Origin: an uncultured Pelagibacteraceae bacterium | Lineage (GTDB): Bacteria; Pseudomonadota; Alphaproteobacteria; Pelagibacterales; Pelagibacteraceae | Assembly (NCBI GenBank): GCA_902564245.1 | Contig: CACFAF010000008.1 | Location: 1 to 45,972, forward strand | DNA: 45,972 nucleotides | Direction of reading: 5' to 3' | Shown: one piece after another, positions 15,931 to 25,569 of the stretch | Layout of the letters: every line of letters starts with the position of its first letter | Position numbering within the stretch: position 1 is the first letter of the stretch | Notes under the pieces: model-generated | The model's database searches: none | The model's input: the letters and a program-made list of their open reading frames with translations, nothing else | Told to the model about the DNA's origin: nothing | Program-made: the position numbers and the translations under genes

Positions 15931-18900
15931 TTAGTTAATAATTGCAGAAATATGGTGATTTTTTAAGATATTTATTGATTTTTTATCAATAGACCTTTTA
16001 TTCTTTAATTTAAAAAGTAATTTAGAATTATTATCATTAATTTTTATTTTCACTTCAGTAGGACCTTCTTTTTTTATTAAATTTGAAATTATCTCAATCT
16101 GACTAAGATTTGTTACATTAAATTGAATTTCATCAATAGGTTTATTGTATAAATCCTTTAATGAAGCTATTTTTTTTACATTAATTTTTTTAAAACGATT
16201 TTCTTGTTCATTGATATTTTTAAACAAAGAAATAATTAAAGAATTTCCTTCTATTAAAATTTTTCTATTTAATTCTAATATATCTGAAAAAATAAAAAGT
16301 TCAAAAACACTTTTTAAGTCGGTAAGTTTTAATATTGCATAAGAATTACCTTTTGATGTTTTTCTTTCTTGAATCTTTAAAAGAGTAGCTGCTATATTTG
16401 ATTCTTTTATTTGTTCATTCGAGTTAAATTCAATATAATCAATAATCTCATTATTTTCAAAAATTTCTTTGAATTGATTAAGTGGATGATCTGAAATAAA
16501 AAAACCTAATGCTTCAAATTCTTTTGAAAGTCTTTCATCAAAATTCCAATCTTTAGATGAGTTAATAAAATCATCATCTTTTATCTCTTCTTTTTCAAAT
16601 AAATCAATTTGATTTGCAACTTTATTTTCAAAAATATTTTTAGATTTTAGGATAAAATTGGGTATTGAATTATATAGAGATTGTCTATTATTGTTTAAAT
16701 TATCAAAAGCACCAGCTTTTACTAAGCCCTCCAACTGAAGTTTATTAATATCTTTTGGATTTACTCTGTTTATAAAATCATTAATTGAATTAAATTTACC
16801 ATTTTTAATTCTTTCATCTACAATATTTGAAATTGCCTCATATCCAACACTTTTTATAGCACCTAATGCATAAAAAAAATTATTATCTTCTGATTTAAAA
16901 TCGGCAAAACATTTGTTTATATCTGGTCTATTAATCTTAATATTCAATCTTTTAAGCTCTTCATAAAATTCACTTAATTTATTTTGATTAGAGATATCCA
17001 TAGTCATTGATGCAGAAAAAAATTCATTTGGATAATATTTTTTTAAAAAAGCAGTTTGATAAGATATTATTGCATATGCTGCAGCATGGCTTTTATTAAA
17101 ACCATATTCAGCAAATGGTTCTATCTTTAAAAAAATACTTGCTGCTACTTCTTTACTAATTTTGTTTTTAATTGCTCCATCAATAAATCTTTGTTTTTGT
17201 TTTTCTAATTCAGCTCTTTTTTTTTTACCCATTGCTCTTCTTAAAATATCAGCTTCACCAGCTGTAAATCCTGATAATTTTTGTGCAATTTGCATAACTT
17301 GTTCCTGATAGATTATTACTCCATATGTTGGTTTTAAAATTTCTTCTAATAATGGATGTAAATAATCAGGTTTTTGTCTTCCATGTTTGCAATCGTTATA
17401 AATTGATATATTGCTCATAGGTCCTGGTCTATAAAGCGCAACTAACGCAATAATATCTTCAATATGATTAGGCTTCATTTGAATCAATGCTTCACGCATT
17501 CCAGCACTTTCTATTTGAAATAAACCAACCGTGTTACCACTTGAAAGTAATTCAAAGACTAATTGATCATCAAATTTTATATTTTCTATTTTAAAATTTT
17601 TATTTTTTTCATTAATTAATTTTTCTGTTTTATTTATTACTGTTAATGTCTTTAAACCTAAAAAATCAAATTTTATTAATCCTGCATTTTCTGCTGAATA
17701 CATATCAAATTGTGTTGAGGGTAATAAAAGATTAGATGAATTATCTTTATACAGTGGTACCGTCTCAGTTAGTTTTTTATCTGCTATAACTACACCAGCT
17801 GCATGAGTAGCTACATTTCTATTTAATCCTTCTAACTTTAATGAAAGATCTGTTAATTTTTTAACTCTAGGATCCTCATCTATTAATTTTTTTAATCTTG
17901 GTTCAGTATTAATACATTCAGTCAAGCTCTGGGGTCTTGATGGATCAAAAGGAATCATTTTTGAGATATTGTCAACAAAGCCATAAGGTAAACCAAGAAC
18001 TCTTCCTACATCTCTAATAACCATCCTGGCTTTTAATTTACCAAATGTAATAATATGAGCTACACTTTCTTTATATTTCGAATTTAAATATTCAAATACT
18101 AAATCTCTTTTTTCTTCACAAAAATCTATATCAAAATCTGGCATAGAAATACGATCAGGATTTAAAAATCTTTCAAAAATCAAATTAAATTTAATAGGAT
18201 CTAAATCAGTTATAGATAAACACCATGCCACTAGTGATCCAGCTCCAGATCCTCTGCCTGGACCGACAGGTATATCATTTTGTTTTGCCCATTTTATATA
18301 ATCTGCCACAATTAAAAAATAACTCGCATATTTCATGTTAATAATAATCTTTAACTCATGATCTAATCTATCTTTGTACAAAATATATTCTTCATTGGTT
18401 AATAAATTATTATCATTTAATTCTAAAATTTTTTTAAGTTTAATTTTTAAACCCGCTTCCGAATCTTTAATTAATAACTCTTCAGCATTACCTCCTTTTT
18501 CTGAACTTATATCAGGAAGCATAGGCTTAGAAAATTTTGGTCTAAAATTACACCTATAAGGTAAATTAAAATTATTTTCTAATGCTTCCGGTAAATCAGA
18601 AAACAAATCAATCATATCTTTATGAGATTTTAGATAATGATTATCACTATACTTAATACGATTTTTTTCATTAATGTATGTTTTAGTTCCTATGCAAGTT
18701 AAAGCATCATGAGCTTCATACATATTTTTTTCTAAATAAAAGACTTCATTTGTAGCTATAATAGGTATTTTAATTTCAGATGAATTTTTTAAATTAAATT
18801 TTTCAAAAATTAACTCATTTTCATCATTATGTCTTTGAATTTCTAGGTAAAATCTGTCGTCAAATGATGACAATAAATTTTTGTAAATATTTTTTATCTC

Positions 18901-19347
18901 ATCAAATTTATTTTTTAAAAATAATTTTCCAAATAATCCATTAATTGTACCTGACAGTAATATTATCCCATCTGATTTAATATATAATTCTTCAATATTT
19001 ATATTTGGGTCTAAGTCATCTCTGCTATCTAAATAAGATTTAGAAGATAATTCAATAATTCTTTTATACCCATTTTCATTAGTTGCTATTAAAGGCAAAA
19101 GTCCAACAGTTTCTCCAAATTTAAAATTAATCTGAGTTCCAATAATTGGTTTTGTTCCAACTTTAGAGATATTTTCTGCAAATTCTAAAGCACCACATAA
19201 ATTTGAAGTATCAGATATACCTATACTTTGTAGCTTATTTTCCTTACAAAAATCTTTTAAATTTTCTATTTTAAGAGCACCTTCACATATAGAATATTGA
19301 GTGTGTATTTTAAAATGATTAAATTTTTGATTTTTTAGATCTTGCAT
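15931..19347 (-). CDS. dnaE: DNA polymerase III alpha subunit
   Basis: The 1138-residue replicative polymerase has an N-terminal PHP domain (about 8-270), C-family polymerase core (about 285-760), helix-hairpin-helix region and C-terminal OB domain (near residues 985-1060). VGPGRGSGAGSLVAW and MPDFDIDF (Asp404 and Asp406) mark the active site; EYGFNKSHAAAYA lies in the fingers. The PHP motifs are degenerate: the usual TDHG is SDTS at 46-49, so PHP-based proofreading is unlikely and a separate epsilon subunit should be needed. The start overlaps lolD by 29 nt. This gene ends the long nuo-to-dnaE run. Confidence 0.96.
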   Translation of the reverse strand: MQDLKNQKFNHFKIHTQYSICEGALKIENLKDFCKENKLQSIGISDTSNLCGALEFAENISKVGTKPIIGTQINFKFGETVGLLPLIATNENGYKRIIELSSKSYLDSRDDLDPNINIEELYIKSDGIILLSGTINGLFGKLFLKNKFDEIKNIYKNLLSSFDDRFYLEIQRHNDENELIFEKFNLKNSSEIKIPIIATNEVFYLEKNMYEAHDALTCIGTKTYINEKNRIKYSDNHYLKSHKDMIDLFSDLPEALENNFNLPYRCNFRPKFSKPMLPDISSEKGGNAEELLIKDSEAGLKIKLKKILELNDNNLLTNEEYILYKDRLDHELKIIINMKYASYFLIVADYIKWAKQNDIPVGPGRGSGAGSLVAWCLSITDLDPIKFNLIFERFLNPDRISMPDFDIDFCEEKRDLVFEYLNSKYKESVAHIITFGKLKARMVIRDVGRVLGLPYGFVDNISKMIPFDPSRPQSLTECINTEPRLKKLIDEDPRVKKLTDLSLKLEGLNRNVATHAAGVVIADKKLTETVPLYKDNSSNLLLPSTQFDMYSAENAGLIKFDFLGLKTLTVINKTEKLINEKNKNFKIENIKFDDQLVFELLSSGNTVGLFQIESAGMREALIQMKPNHIEDIIALVALYRPGPMSNISIYNDCKHGRQKPDYLHPLLEEILKPTYGVIIYQEQVMQIAQKLSGFTAGEADILRRAMGKKKRAELEKQKQRFIDGAIKNKISKEVAASIFLKIEPFAEYGFNKSHAAAYAIISYQTAFLKKYYPNEFFSASMTMDISNQNKLSEFYEELKRLNIKINRPDINKCFADFKSEDNNFFYALGAIKSVGYEAISNIVDERIKNGKFNSINDFINRVNPKDINKLQLEGLVKAGAFDNLNNNRQSLYNSIPNFILKSKNIFENKVANQIDLFEKEEIKDDDFINSSKDWNFDERLSKEFEALGFFISDHPLNQFKEIFENNEIIDYIEFNSNEQIKESNIAATLLKIQERKTSKGNSYAILKLTDLKSVFELFIFSDILELNRKILIEGNSLIISLFKNINEQENRFKKINVKKIASLKDLYNKPIDEIQFNVTNLSQIEIISNLIKKEGPTEVKIKINDNNSKLLFKLKNKRSIDKKSINILKNHHISAIIN

Positions 19348-20017
19348 TGATAGATCTTATATTACCATTAATCATTTCCAATTTACAATCAGCCATATTG
19401 GCAAATACTCTATTATGAGTTGCATATATAATTACTCGCTCAGCATTTTTAAGTTTATATAAAATTTTAAAAACTTGTTTTGCTGATTTTTGATCAAGAC
19501 TACCAGTCGGTTCATCTGCTAATATAATTTTTGGTTTGTTAATTAAAGCTCTTGCAATAGCAATTCTTTGCATTTCACCACCTGATAACTCTGAAGGATA
19601 ATGATACATACGATTTGATAAGCCCATTTTACTTAGAATTCTTTTTGCTTTTAAAACTGCATCTTGTTTATCATTATTTAAAGCTAAACAAGCTAAATAA
19701 ACATTTTCTAATGCTGTAAAATCTGAGAGTAAATTTTTTTCCTGATAAATAATTCCAATGTTCTTTGATCTGATATAGTCATTAACGTCAGAGTTCAAAA
19801 AATCTATTTCATTATTTTGTAATTTTATTTTCCCCTGCGTGGGTTTATCAATTAAAGATAGAATATTTAATAAAGTAGATTTTCCAGATCCAGAGGGACC
19901 CATCAAAGAATAAATCTTACCTTTTTGAAATTTAAAATTTATTTTATTTAAAACTTTTATATTTCTATTTATTTTAAAAATTTTTGAAATTTTATTAAGT
20001 GAAATTATACTATTCAT
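19319..20017 (-). CDS. lolD: Lipoprotein-releasing ABC transporter ATP-binding protein
   Basis: The 232-residue ATPase has Walker A GPSGSGKST (40-48), the signature LSGGE (144-148) and Walker B IILADE (164-169) followed by PTGSLD, typical of the LolD/MacB group. With the LolC/E-type permease encoded directly upstream (8-nt overlap), it drives release of mature lipoproteins from the inner membrane to LolA. Its last codons overlap the dnaE start by 29 nt, an unusually long overlap for this region. Membership in the wider MacB/FtsE group is excluded mainly by the partner gene. Confidence 0.93.
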   Translation of the reverse strand: MNSIISLNKISKIFKINRNIKVLNKINFKFQKGKIYSLMGPSGSGKSTLLNILSLIDKPTQGKIKLQNNEIDFLNSDVNDYIRSKNIGIIYQEKNLLSDFTALENVYLACLALNNDKQDAVLKAKRILSKMGLSNRMYHYPSELSGGEMQRIAIARALINKPKIILADEPTGSLDQKSAKQVFKILYKLKNAERVIIYATHNRVFANMADCKLEMINGNIRSINARSKKSKI

Positions 20018-21242
20018 ATTTGATTGATTTAATAGGATCTAATTTTGACGCTTTTAAAGCAGGGACTATTGAGACTATAATGGTTATTAAAATTGAAGAC
20101 AGAGAAATTAATATAATCGAATTTAAATTAATTTCTGATGGCATTTTACTTAAAAAATAGATCTCTTCAGGAAATAAACTTATATTAAAAATTTCACTTA
20201 AAAAAAATCTCAATTTTTCTATATTTATCGAAAATAAAACACCTAAAAAAATTCCAAATAATGTTGCAGAAGTACCTATAATTACACCAACTAAAAAGAA
20301 AATTTTTGCTATTGATTTGTTTAAAACTCCAATTGATTTTAAAATAGCTATTTCTCTAGTTTTATTTTTTACAAAAATAGTTAAACCTGAAATAATATTG
20401 AATGCAGCTACAATAATAATCAGTGAAAGAATTATAAACATTACATTTCTTTCGACCTTTAAAGCTGAAAAAAGAGCTTTATTTAAATCTGCCCAAGTAA
20501 ATACAAATTCATTATCGAAGATTTCCTCAATTCTAGTTTTAATCTTTTTAATTTTAGTTGGGTTTTTTAAATATATTTCTAAATTTCTATCTTTTTCATT
20601 CAAGTCAAAAAATTCGTCTAAAGTATCAATATTTATAAATGCAATGTTTTGGTCAAAATCAGAAAGTCCACTATCAAAAATTGAATTAACAATAAAGGTT
20701 TTTTGTTTAGGTAAATTACCAATAATAGTTTGAACTCCCGAAGATGACATTATCATAATCTTACTCCCAATTTTTAGATTCAAACTATCGCTCAAATCTT
20801 TTCCTAATGAAATATTGTTTTCTATTAAATTATTAGTTTTGCTAATAAAATTATCGTTATTAGTTAAATCTAATTTCATAAAATCTTTTCTAGAATAACC
20901 TCGTAAAAGAATACCTTTCGTATAATCTTTATGGATTATCATTGCTTCACCTTTACTAGAAAAAATCATCTTATTTGAAATTGATTTCAAATCTTTATTA
21001 TTTAGTTTGCTTTTATCTATTGAAATATCATAAGGCTGAATGGTTATGTGTGAATTAAAGCCTACAATTTTATTAATTAACTCAGATCTAAATCCATTCA
21101 TTACAGACATTACTATTATTAAAACTGCTACTCCGAGGCTTATTCCAATGAAGGAAAAAATTGAAATAACATTTAGAAAACCATCTTTTTTTTTGGTCTT
21201 CAAATATCTAAATGCAATTTCTTTTTCTAAAGTTGAAATCAA
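20010..21242 (-). CDS. lolC: Lipoprotein-releasing ABC transporter permease (LolC/E family)
   Basis: The 410-residue membrane protein has the LolC/LolE arrangement: N-terminal EIAFRYLKTKKKDGF, a first membrane helix (about 25-47, ending MSVMNGF), a large periplasmic domain (about 50-265), and three C-terminal helices with the FtsX-type motif KTREIAILKSIG at about 292-303. Only one permease gene is present beside lolD, so the transporter may be a homodimer, as inferred for alphaproteobacteria with a single LolC/E. It overlaps proS by 4 nt and lolD by 8 nt. Confidence 0.92.
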   Translation of the reverse strand: MISTLEKEIAFRYLKTKKKDGFLNVISIFSFIGISLGVAVLIIVMSVMNGFRSELINKIVGFNSHITIQPYDISIDKSKLNNKDLKSISNKMIFSSKGEAMIIHKDYTKGILLRGYSRKDFMKLDLTNNDNFISKTNNLIENNISLGKDLSDSLNLKIGSKIMIMSSSGVQTIIGNLPKQKTFIVNSIFDSGLSDFDQNIAFINIDTLDEFFDLNEKDRNLEIYLKNPTKIKKIKTRIEEIFDNEFVFTWADLNKALFSALKVERNVMFIILSLIIIVAAFNIISGLTIFVKNKTREIAILKSIGVLNKSIAKIFFLVGVIIGTSATLFGIFLGVLFSINIEKLRFFLSEIFNISLFPEEIYFLSKMPSEINLNSIILISLSSILITIIVSIVPALKASKLDPIKSIKYE

Positions 21243-22573
21243 ATTTGTTCTTTTTGTTGGTGTAAAAATTTTGCTATTTTTTCAATTGATAAACTAGTTG
21301 TTTCTTTACCTGTTTCTTTAAATTCAAGTAAATCTCCTTCAGATTTTTTTCCTAATATAATCTGATATGGAACTCCAATTAAATTAACCTTTTTAAGTTT
21401 AGATGAAAGATTTTCATCAGTATCGTCAATAATAACGTCAATATTTTGTTTTTTTAAATAATCATAAACATTAATTGCTTTTTCCAAATTTTTTGAGTCA
21501 TTTTTACTAATGACTGGTATTACCGCAACTTCGTAAGGAGCAACTACTAATGGCCATTTCATTATTTCATCTTTCTCATTATATTTTGCCTCTATTATTG
21601 CCCCAACTAATCTTGAAACACCTATTCCATATGATCCCATTTTAACAAAATCTTTTTTTCCACCTGAAAGGTCTACTGAGGCATTTAAAGGTTTTGAATA
21701 TTTATCTCCAAAATAAAATATATGACCAACTTCTATACCTTTTGTGATTAATCTATTTTCTGGCAAAACTTCCTTTTCAAATTCATTCTTATTAAATTTT
21801 TCATCTGTCACAGCATAATATTGTTCATATTTTTTTCTTAGATCTTCTAATGATTCTTTTGTAATTTCAGATCCTTCACTATCCAAATTAAAAATTCTTT
21901 TATCAGTAAAAATTTTACTTTCTCCTGTATCTGCTAAAATTACAAATTCATGTGATAAATTACCACCGATTGGTCCTGTATCAGCAGCCATTGGAATTGC
22001 TGTTAAATTTAATTTCTTAAAAGTTCTAAGATAAGATAAAAAAAATTTATTATATGAAAAAAAAGCCTCTTCATCATTAATATCAAATGAGTATGCGTCT
22101 TTCATATAAAATTCTCGACACCTCATAATTCCAAATCTAGGTCTTAGCTCATCTCTAAATTTCCATTGGATGTGATATAAGAGTTGAGGTAATGATTTAT
22201 ATGATTTAATACTTGACCTAAATATGTCTGTTATTAATTCTTCATTCGTTGGCCCGTAAAGCATTTCCCTATTCTGTCTATCTTTAATTCTTAACATTTC
22301 ATCTCCATAGTCATCATAACGACCACTTTCTTTCCAAATTTCACTTGATTGAATTGTTGGCATTAAAATTTCTTGAGCTCCAATGTTATTTTGTTCATCT
22401 CTTACAATTTTTTCAATTTTTTTCATAACTTTAAAACCTAGAGGTAACCAAGAATAAATTCCAGTTGACGATTGTTTGATCATCCCAATTCTCAACATTA
22501 ATTGATGAGATTTAATTTTAGCTTCTGAAGGATTGTTTTTAAGGATTGGTATGAATGCTTTAGATAAATACAT
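21239..22573 (-). CDS. proS: Prolyl-tRNA synthetase, short alphaproteobacterial form
   Basis: The 444-residue class II synthetase has the conserved SSTGIYSWLPLGFKVM, FRDELRPRFGIMRCREFYMKD (seen as motif 2) and a third motif with MGSYGIGVSRLV, followed by an anticodon-binding domain starting near VAPYEVAVIPV. It lacks the large insertion (INS) editing domain of E. coli ProRS, which is why it is about 130 residues shorter; this short form is typical of alphaproteobacteria. GPIGGNLSHEF is the proline-pocket loop. It lies 35 nt after rnj, the largest gap in the nuo-to-dnaE run, where mce and a DUF1467 gene occur in some relatives. Confidence 0.95.
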   Translation of the reverse strand: MYLSKAFIPILKNNPSEAKIKSHQLMLRIGMIKQSSTGIYSWLPLGFKVMKKIEKIVRDEQNNIGAQEILMPTIQSSEIWKESGRYDDYGDEMLRIKDRQNREMLYGPTNEELITDIFRSSIKSYKSLPQLLYHIQWKFRDELRPRFGIMRCREFYMKDAYSFDINDEEAFFSYNKFFLSYLRTFKKLNLTAIPMAADTGPIGGNLSHEFVILADTGESKIFTDKRIFNLDSEGSEITKESLEDLRKKYEQYYAVTDEKFNKNEFEKEVLPENRLITKGIEVGHIFYFGDKYSKPLNASVDLSGGKKDFVKMGSYGIGVSRLVGAIIEAKYNEKDEIMKWPLVVAPYEVAVIPVISKNDSKNLEKAINVYDYLKKQNIDVIIDDTDENLSSKLKKVNLIGVPYQIILGKKSEGDLLEFKETGKETTSLSIEKIAKFLHQQKEQI

Positions 22574-22608
22574 TATTAGTATTATGATTCTTAAATTAAA
22601 ATATTCAA

Positions 22609-24267
22609 TTAAATTCTCACTATATTTATATTTGTAAAAGGTTTTTTTCCTATTTTTTCTTTTGAATATTTTCTACAAACGATTTTAAGAGCATCAATTA
22701 GGTTATGTTCTTGTTTTTTGTTATTAAGTGCGAATTTTTTTGTTGTATTGCTTATTTGATCCTCAAGCCCATATATAAATTCTTCAATATCTTCTATTGG
22801 TAGGCCTCTAAATGTAACTATTGGTTCCTTATATATATTGCCTTTCGAATTAATAATAATTGTGGCTTCCATATAACCATTAGTGCTTAAGTTTTTTCTA
22901 TCTTTGATAGATTGTGAATCTTCTTCAACGCTTATATTTCCATCAAGATAAAGTCTTCCACTAGGAGCTTTATCATAAACTTCAGGTTTGCTGCCAGGGT
23001 ATAATTTTACTATATCGCCATTTTCTACTTGAACAGGATATTTAACCTGCATTTCTTTAGCAAAATTTATATGTTCAATCATATGTCTATGTTCACCATG
23101 AACAGGAATTACACACCTAGGCTTTACCCAGTTATACATATCTTTTAAGTCTTCTCGATTAGGATGCCCTGAGACGTGCACAAATTCATTTTCTTCCGAA
23201 ATAACTTCAATTCCTTCTTTTACTAACTGATTATGTAAATTATAAAGTTTTTTTTCATTACCAGGTATAATTTTGGATGAGAAAATTACCGCATCATCTT
23301 TTTCAATAAATACATCTGGATGAATGTGCTTAGAAATTCTCATCATAGCTCCCATTGGTTCACCTTGACTTCCTGTGCATAAATAAACAATTTTATTTTT
23401 TGATATATTTTTTGCATCACGTGAGTCAATCGGTTCAATAACATCTTTTAAATAACCACATTGTCTTGCTGCTTTAAAAATTCTATGCATAGATCTTCCA
23501 ACTAAAGAAATTTGTCTTCCTACTTTTTGTGCACAATAAAAAGCAGTTTCCATTCTTGCTACATTTGAGGCAAATGATGTAATTATAATTCTTTTTTTAA
23601 GTCTACTCATTATATTTAACATGCTTTTTCTTACATCTAATTCAGATCCTGATCTTCCTATACTAAAAACATTTGTTGAGTCACATATCATCGCTAAAAC
23701 TCCTTCTTTACCTATTTCTTTTAATCTGTCAGAATTAATTTTTCCTCCTATAAGAGGATTTGGATCAACTTTCCAATCCCCAGTATGTAACACGACTCCA
23801 GCTGGAGTTTTAATTCTTAGACCGTTAGGTTCTAAAATAGAATGAGTAAGGGTTATATATTCAATAACAAAAGGATCTAATTTGACTGTTCCATTTAAAT
23901 CTACAGTGACTAAATCTTTCGTAATATCAATATGTTTTTCTTTAAATTTTTCTTTAATTAAAAGAGCAGTAAAAGGTGTTGCATAAATCTTACATTTTAA
24001 CTTTGGCCATAAATGTGCAATTGCTCCAATATGATCTTCGTGTGCATGAGTTAAAATAATTCCTAATAAATCATTTTTTTTTTCAACAATAAAACCAGGG
24101 TCTGGATAAATCAAATCTATACCTGGCAAAGTATCATCTGCAAAGGTGACACCTATATCAACCATAATCCATTTATGAAAGTTAGGCTTTCCATATGCAA
24201 AAAGATTCATATTCATTCCGATTTCACCGGATCCTCCTAATGGACAAAATAAAAGTTCTTCCTTCAT
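22609..24267 (-). CDS. rnj: Ribonuclease J, metallo-beta-lactamase/beta-CASP family
   Basis: The 552-residue protein starts with FCPLGGSGEIGMNMN, the standard RNase J opening. ILTHAHEDHIGAI (71-83) contains the HxHxDH zinc-binding motif, HTGDWKVD supplies later ligands, and ICDSTNVFSIGRSGSE opens the beta-CASP region; VSGHPNREDL and VIPVHGEHRHM are beta-CASP/MBL motifs near 365-400. A C-terminal domain of about 90 residues completes it. RNase J is a 5'-3' exonuclease and endonuclease used in rRNA and mRNA processing. It lies 2 nt after coaX, its normal alphaproteobacterial place. Confidence 0.95.
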   Translation of the reverse strand: MKEELLFCPLGGSGEIGMNMNLFAYGKPNFHKWIMVDIGVTFADDTLPGIDLIYPDPGFIVEKKNDLLGIILTHAHEDHIGAIAHLWPKLKCKIYATPFTALLIKEKFKEKHIDITKDLVTVDLNGTVKLDPFVIEYITLTHSILEPNGLRIKTPAGVVLHTGDWKVDPNPLIGGKINSDRLKEIGKEGVLAMICDSTNVFSIGRSGSELDVRKSMLNIMSRLKKRIIITSFASNVARMETAFYCAQKVGRQISLVGRSMHRIFKAARQCGYLKDVIEPIDSRDAKNISKNKIVYLCTGSQGEPMGAMMRISKHIHPDVFIEKDDAVIFSSKIIPGNEKKLYNLHNQLVKEGIEVISEENEFVHVSGHPNREDLKDMYNWVKPRCVIPVHGEHRHMIEHINFAKEMQVKYPVQVENGDIVKLYPGSKPEVYDKAPSGRLYLDGNISVEEDSQSIKDRKNLSTNGYMEATIIINSKGNIYKEPIVTFRGLPIEDIEEFIYGLEDQISNTTKKFALNNKKQEHNLIDALKIVCRKYSKEKIGKKPFTNINIVRI

Positions 24268-24269
24268 TA

Positions 24270-25010
24270 TTAATTAATTAAATTACAAGCCTTTATAAGG
24301 CCTTTAATTGTAATATCCTTATCTATTATAATTTTTTTATCTATTGAGTTTTTAAATAAATGTGAAAAACCACCAGTAGTTATTATTTTATAAGTTTTAC
24401 CAGTCTCTTTTTTTATTAAATTTATAATATTCATAATTAGCCCATTGTAGCCCCAAAAAAATCCTGATTGAACAGCACTAATTGTATTAGATCCAACAAC
24501 TTTGCTAACTTTTTTTAAATCGAGATTAGGTATTAAAGTTGCATTCTTTATTAATGTATTTAAAGAAAGTTGAACTCCAGGTGCAATTACTCCTCCATAA
24601 TAAACATTTTTTATCAATACATCAAATGTAGTTGCGGTGCCAAAATCTAAAATTATAAAATTATCCTTGTTATTTACAACACTTAATGCATTTGAAATAC
24701 GATCAGATCCAATTTGTGTTCTATTTACTTTAATCTTTAATAAAGAGTTTAATTTAAGATCTTTTAGTTCATAAACTTTGATTTTTAAAAATCTTATTAA
24801 AAATTTTCTTACTAACTTAAATGATTTAGGAACAACACTACAAAAAACAGCCTTATTTACACTTTTTGAAAACTTTGTTTTTGCCAATTTTTTTAATAAA
24901 GAATTATTTATATGTTTTGTGTCAAAATTATATCTTTTAATAATTTTAAATTTTGAATTTACAAAACAAATTTTAGTTACTGTGTTACCTATATCTCCAA
25001 TAATAATCAT
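24270..25010 (-). CDS. coaX: Type III pantothenate kinase
   Basis: The 246-residue ASKHA-fold kinase phosphorylates pantothenate, the first step of coenzyme A synthesis. IIIGDIGNTVTKICFV at 2-17 is the phosphate-1 motif (usual form DIGNTNT), LDFGTATTFDVL the second phosphate motif, and GGVIAPGVQLSLNTL the CoaX-specific block; ITTGGFSHLF near the end contacts adenosine. Type III enzymes need a monovalent cation and resist CoA feedback. The gene lies 1 nt after birA and 2 nt before rnj. Confidence 0.94.
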   Translation of the reverse strand: MIIIGDIGNTVTKICFVNSKFKIIKRYNFDTKHINNSLLKKLAKTKFSKSVNKAVFCSVVPKSFKLVRKFLIRFLKIKVYELKDLKLNSLLKIKVNRTQIGSDRISNALSVVNNKDNFIILDFGTATTFDVLIKNVYYGGVIAPGVQLSLNTLIKNATLIPNLDLKKVSKVVGSNTISAVQSGFFWGYNGLIMNIINLIKKETGKTYKIITTGGFSHLFKNSIDKKIIIDKDITIKGLIKACNLIN

Positions 25011-25011
25011 A

Positions 25012-25569
25012 TCATATACTAATTATACTTTTAACATTTTTTTTAAAAAATAGTGGAATAAAATTTTCATATATAGATTTTAAATCATAAATAATTCTTT
25101 TTTTATTAATTTTAATTTTTGTTATATCGGAAAGATTAGTTGTCTTATAATTACGAATTTTTGGACTTTTTACTAAATTTATACCTATTCCAACTATAAT
25201 ATAAGTAGAATTCTTTTTTTTCAAAGTTTCTTGTAATATTCCACTTACCTTTTTTTTATTTATAAGCAAATCATTAGGATATTTTATAGATATATGATTT
25301 TTATAATAAATAGAGATTAAACGTTTAATTAAAAAACAATTAACTTTTGTCAGTTGTTTAATTGATAAGTTAATTCTATCTATACAAAAAAAAATTGATA
25401 CAAACAAATTTCCTTTATAAGAAATCCATTTTTTTCCATGATTTCCTCTACCTTTTTTTTGAGTTTCTGAAACAATCATGCCCAATTTACTCTTAGAGTT
25501 CTTTATCATTCTTATTGCCACATCATTTGTACTATTTACTCTTTTAAAATTAAATATTTTAAGTTTCAT
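25012..25569 (-). CDS. birA: Biotin-[acetyl-CoA-carboxylase] ligase, short form
   Basis: The 185-residue protein contains the biotin protein ligase core: NSTND near residue 12, the biotinyl-AMP loop KGRGNHGKKW at 39-48, IKYPNDLLINKKKVSGIL at 95-112 including the conserved Lys107, and IIVGIGINL. It attaches biotin to carboxylase carrier proteins. There is no N-terminal DNA-binding domain, so it should not repress biotin genes, and the usual C-terminal SH3-like domain (about 50 residues) is short or absent: the chain ends soon after YENFIPLFF. It overlaps nuoN by 1 nt. It may be a minimal but working ligase. Confidence 0.9.
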   Translation of the reverse strand: MKLKIFNFKRVNSTNDVAIRMIKNSKSKLGMIVSETQKKGRGNHGKKWISYKGNLFVSIFFCIDRINLSIKQLTKVNCFLIKRLISIYYKNHISIKYPNDLLINKKKVSGILQETLKKKNSTYIIVGIGINLVKSPKIRNYKTTNLSDITKIKINKKRIIYDLKSIYENFIPLFFKKNVKSIISI

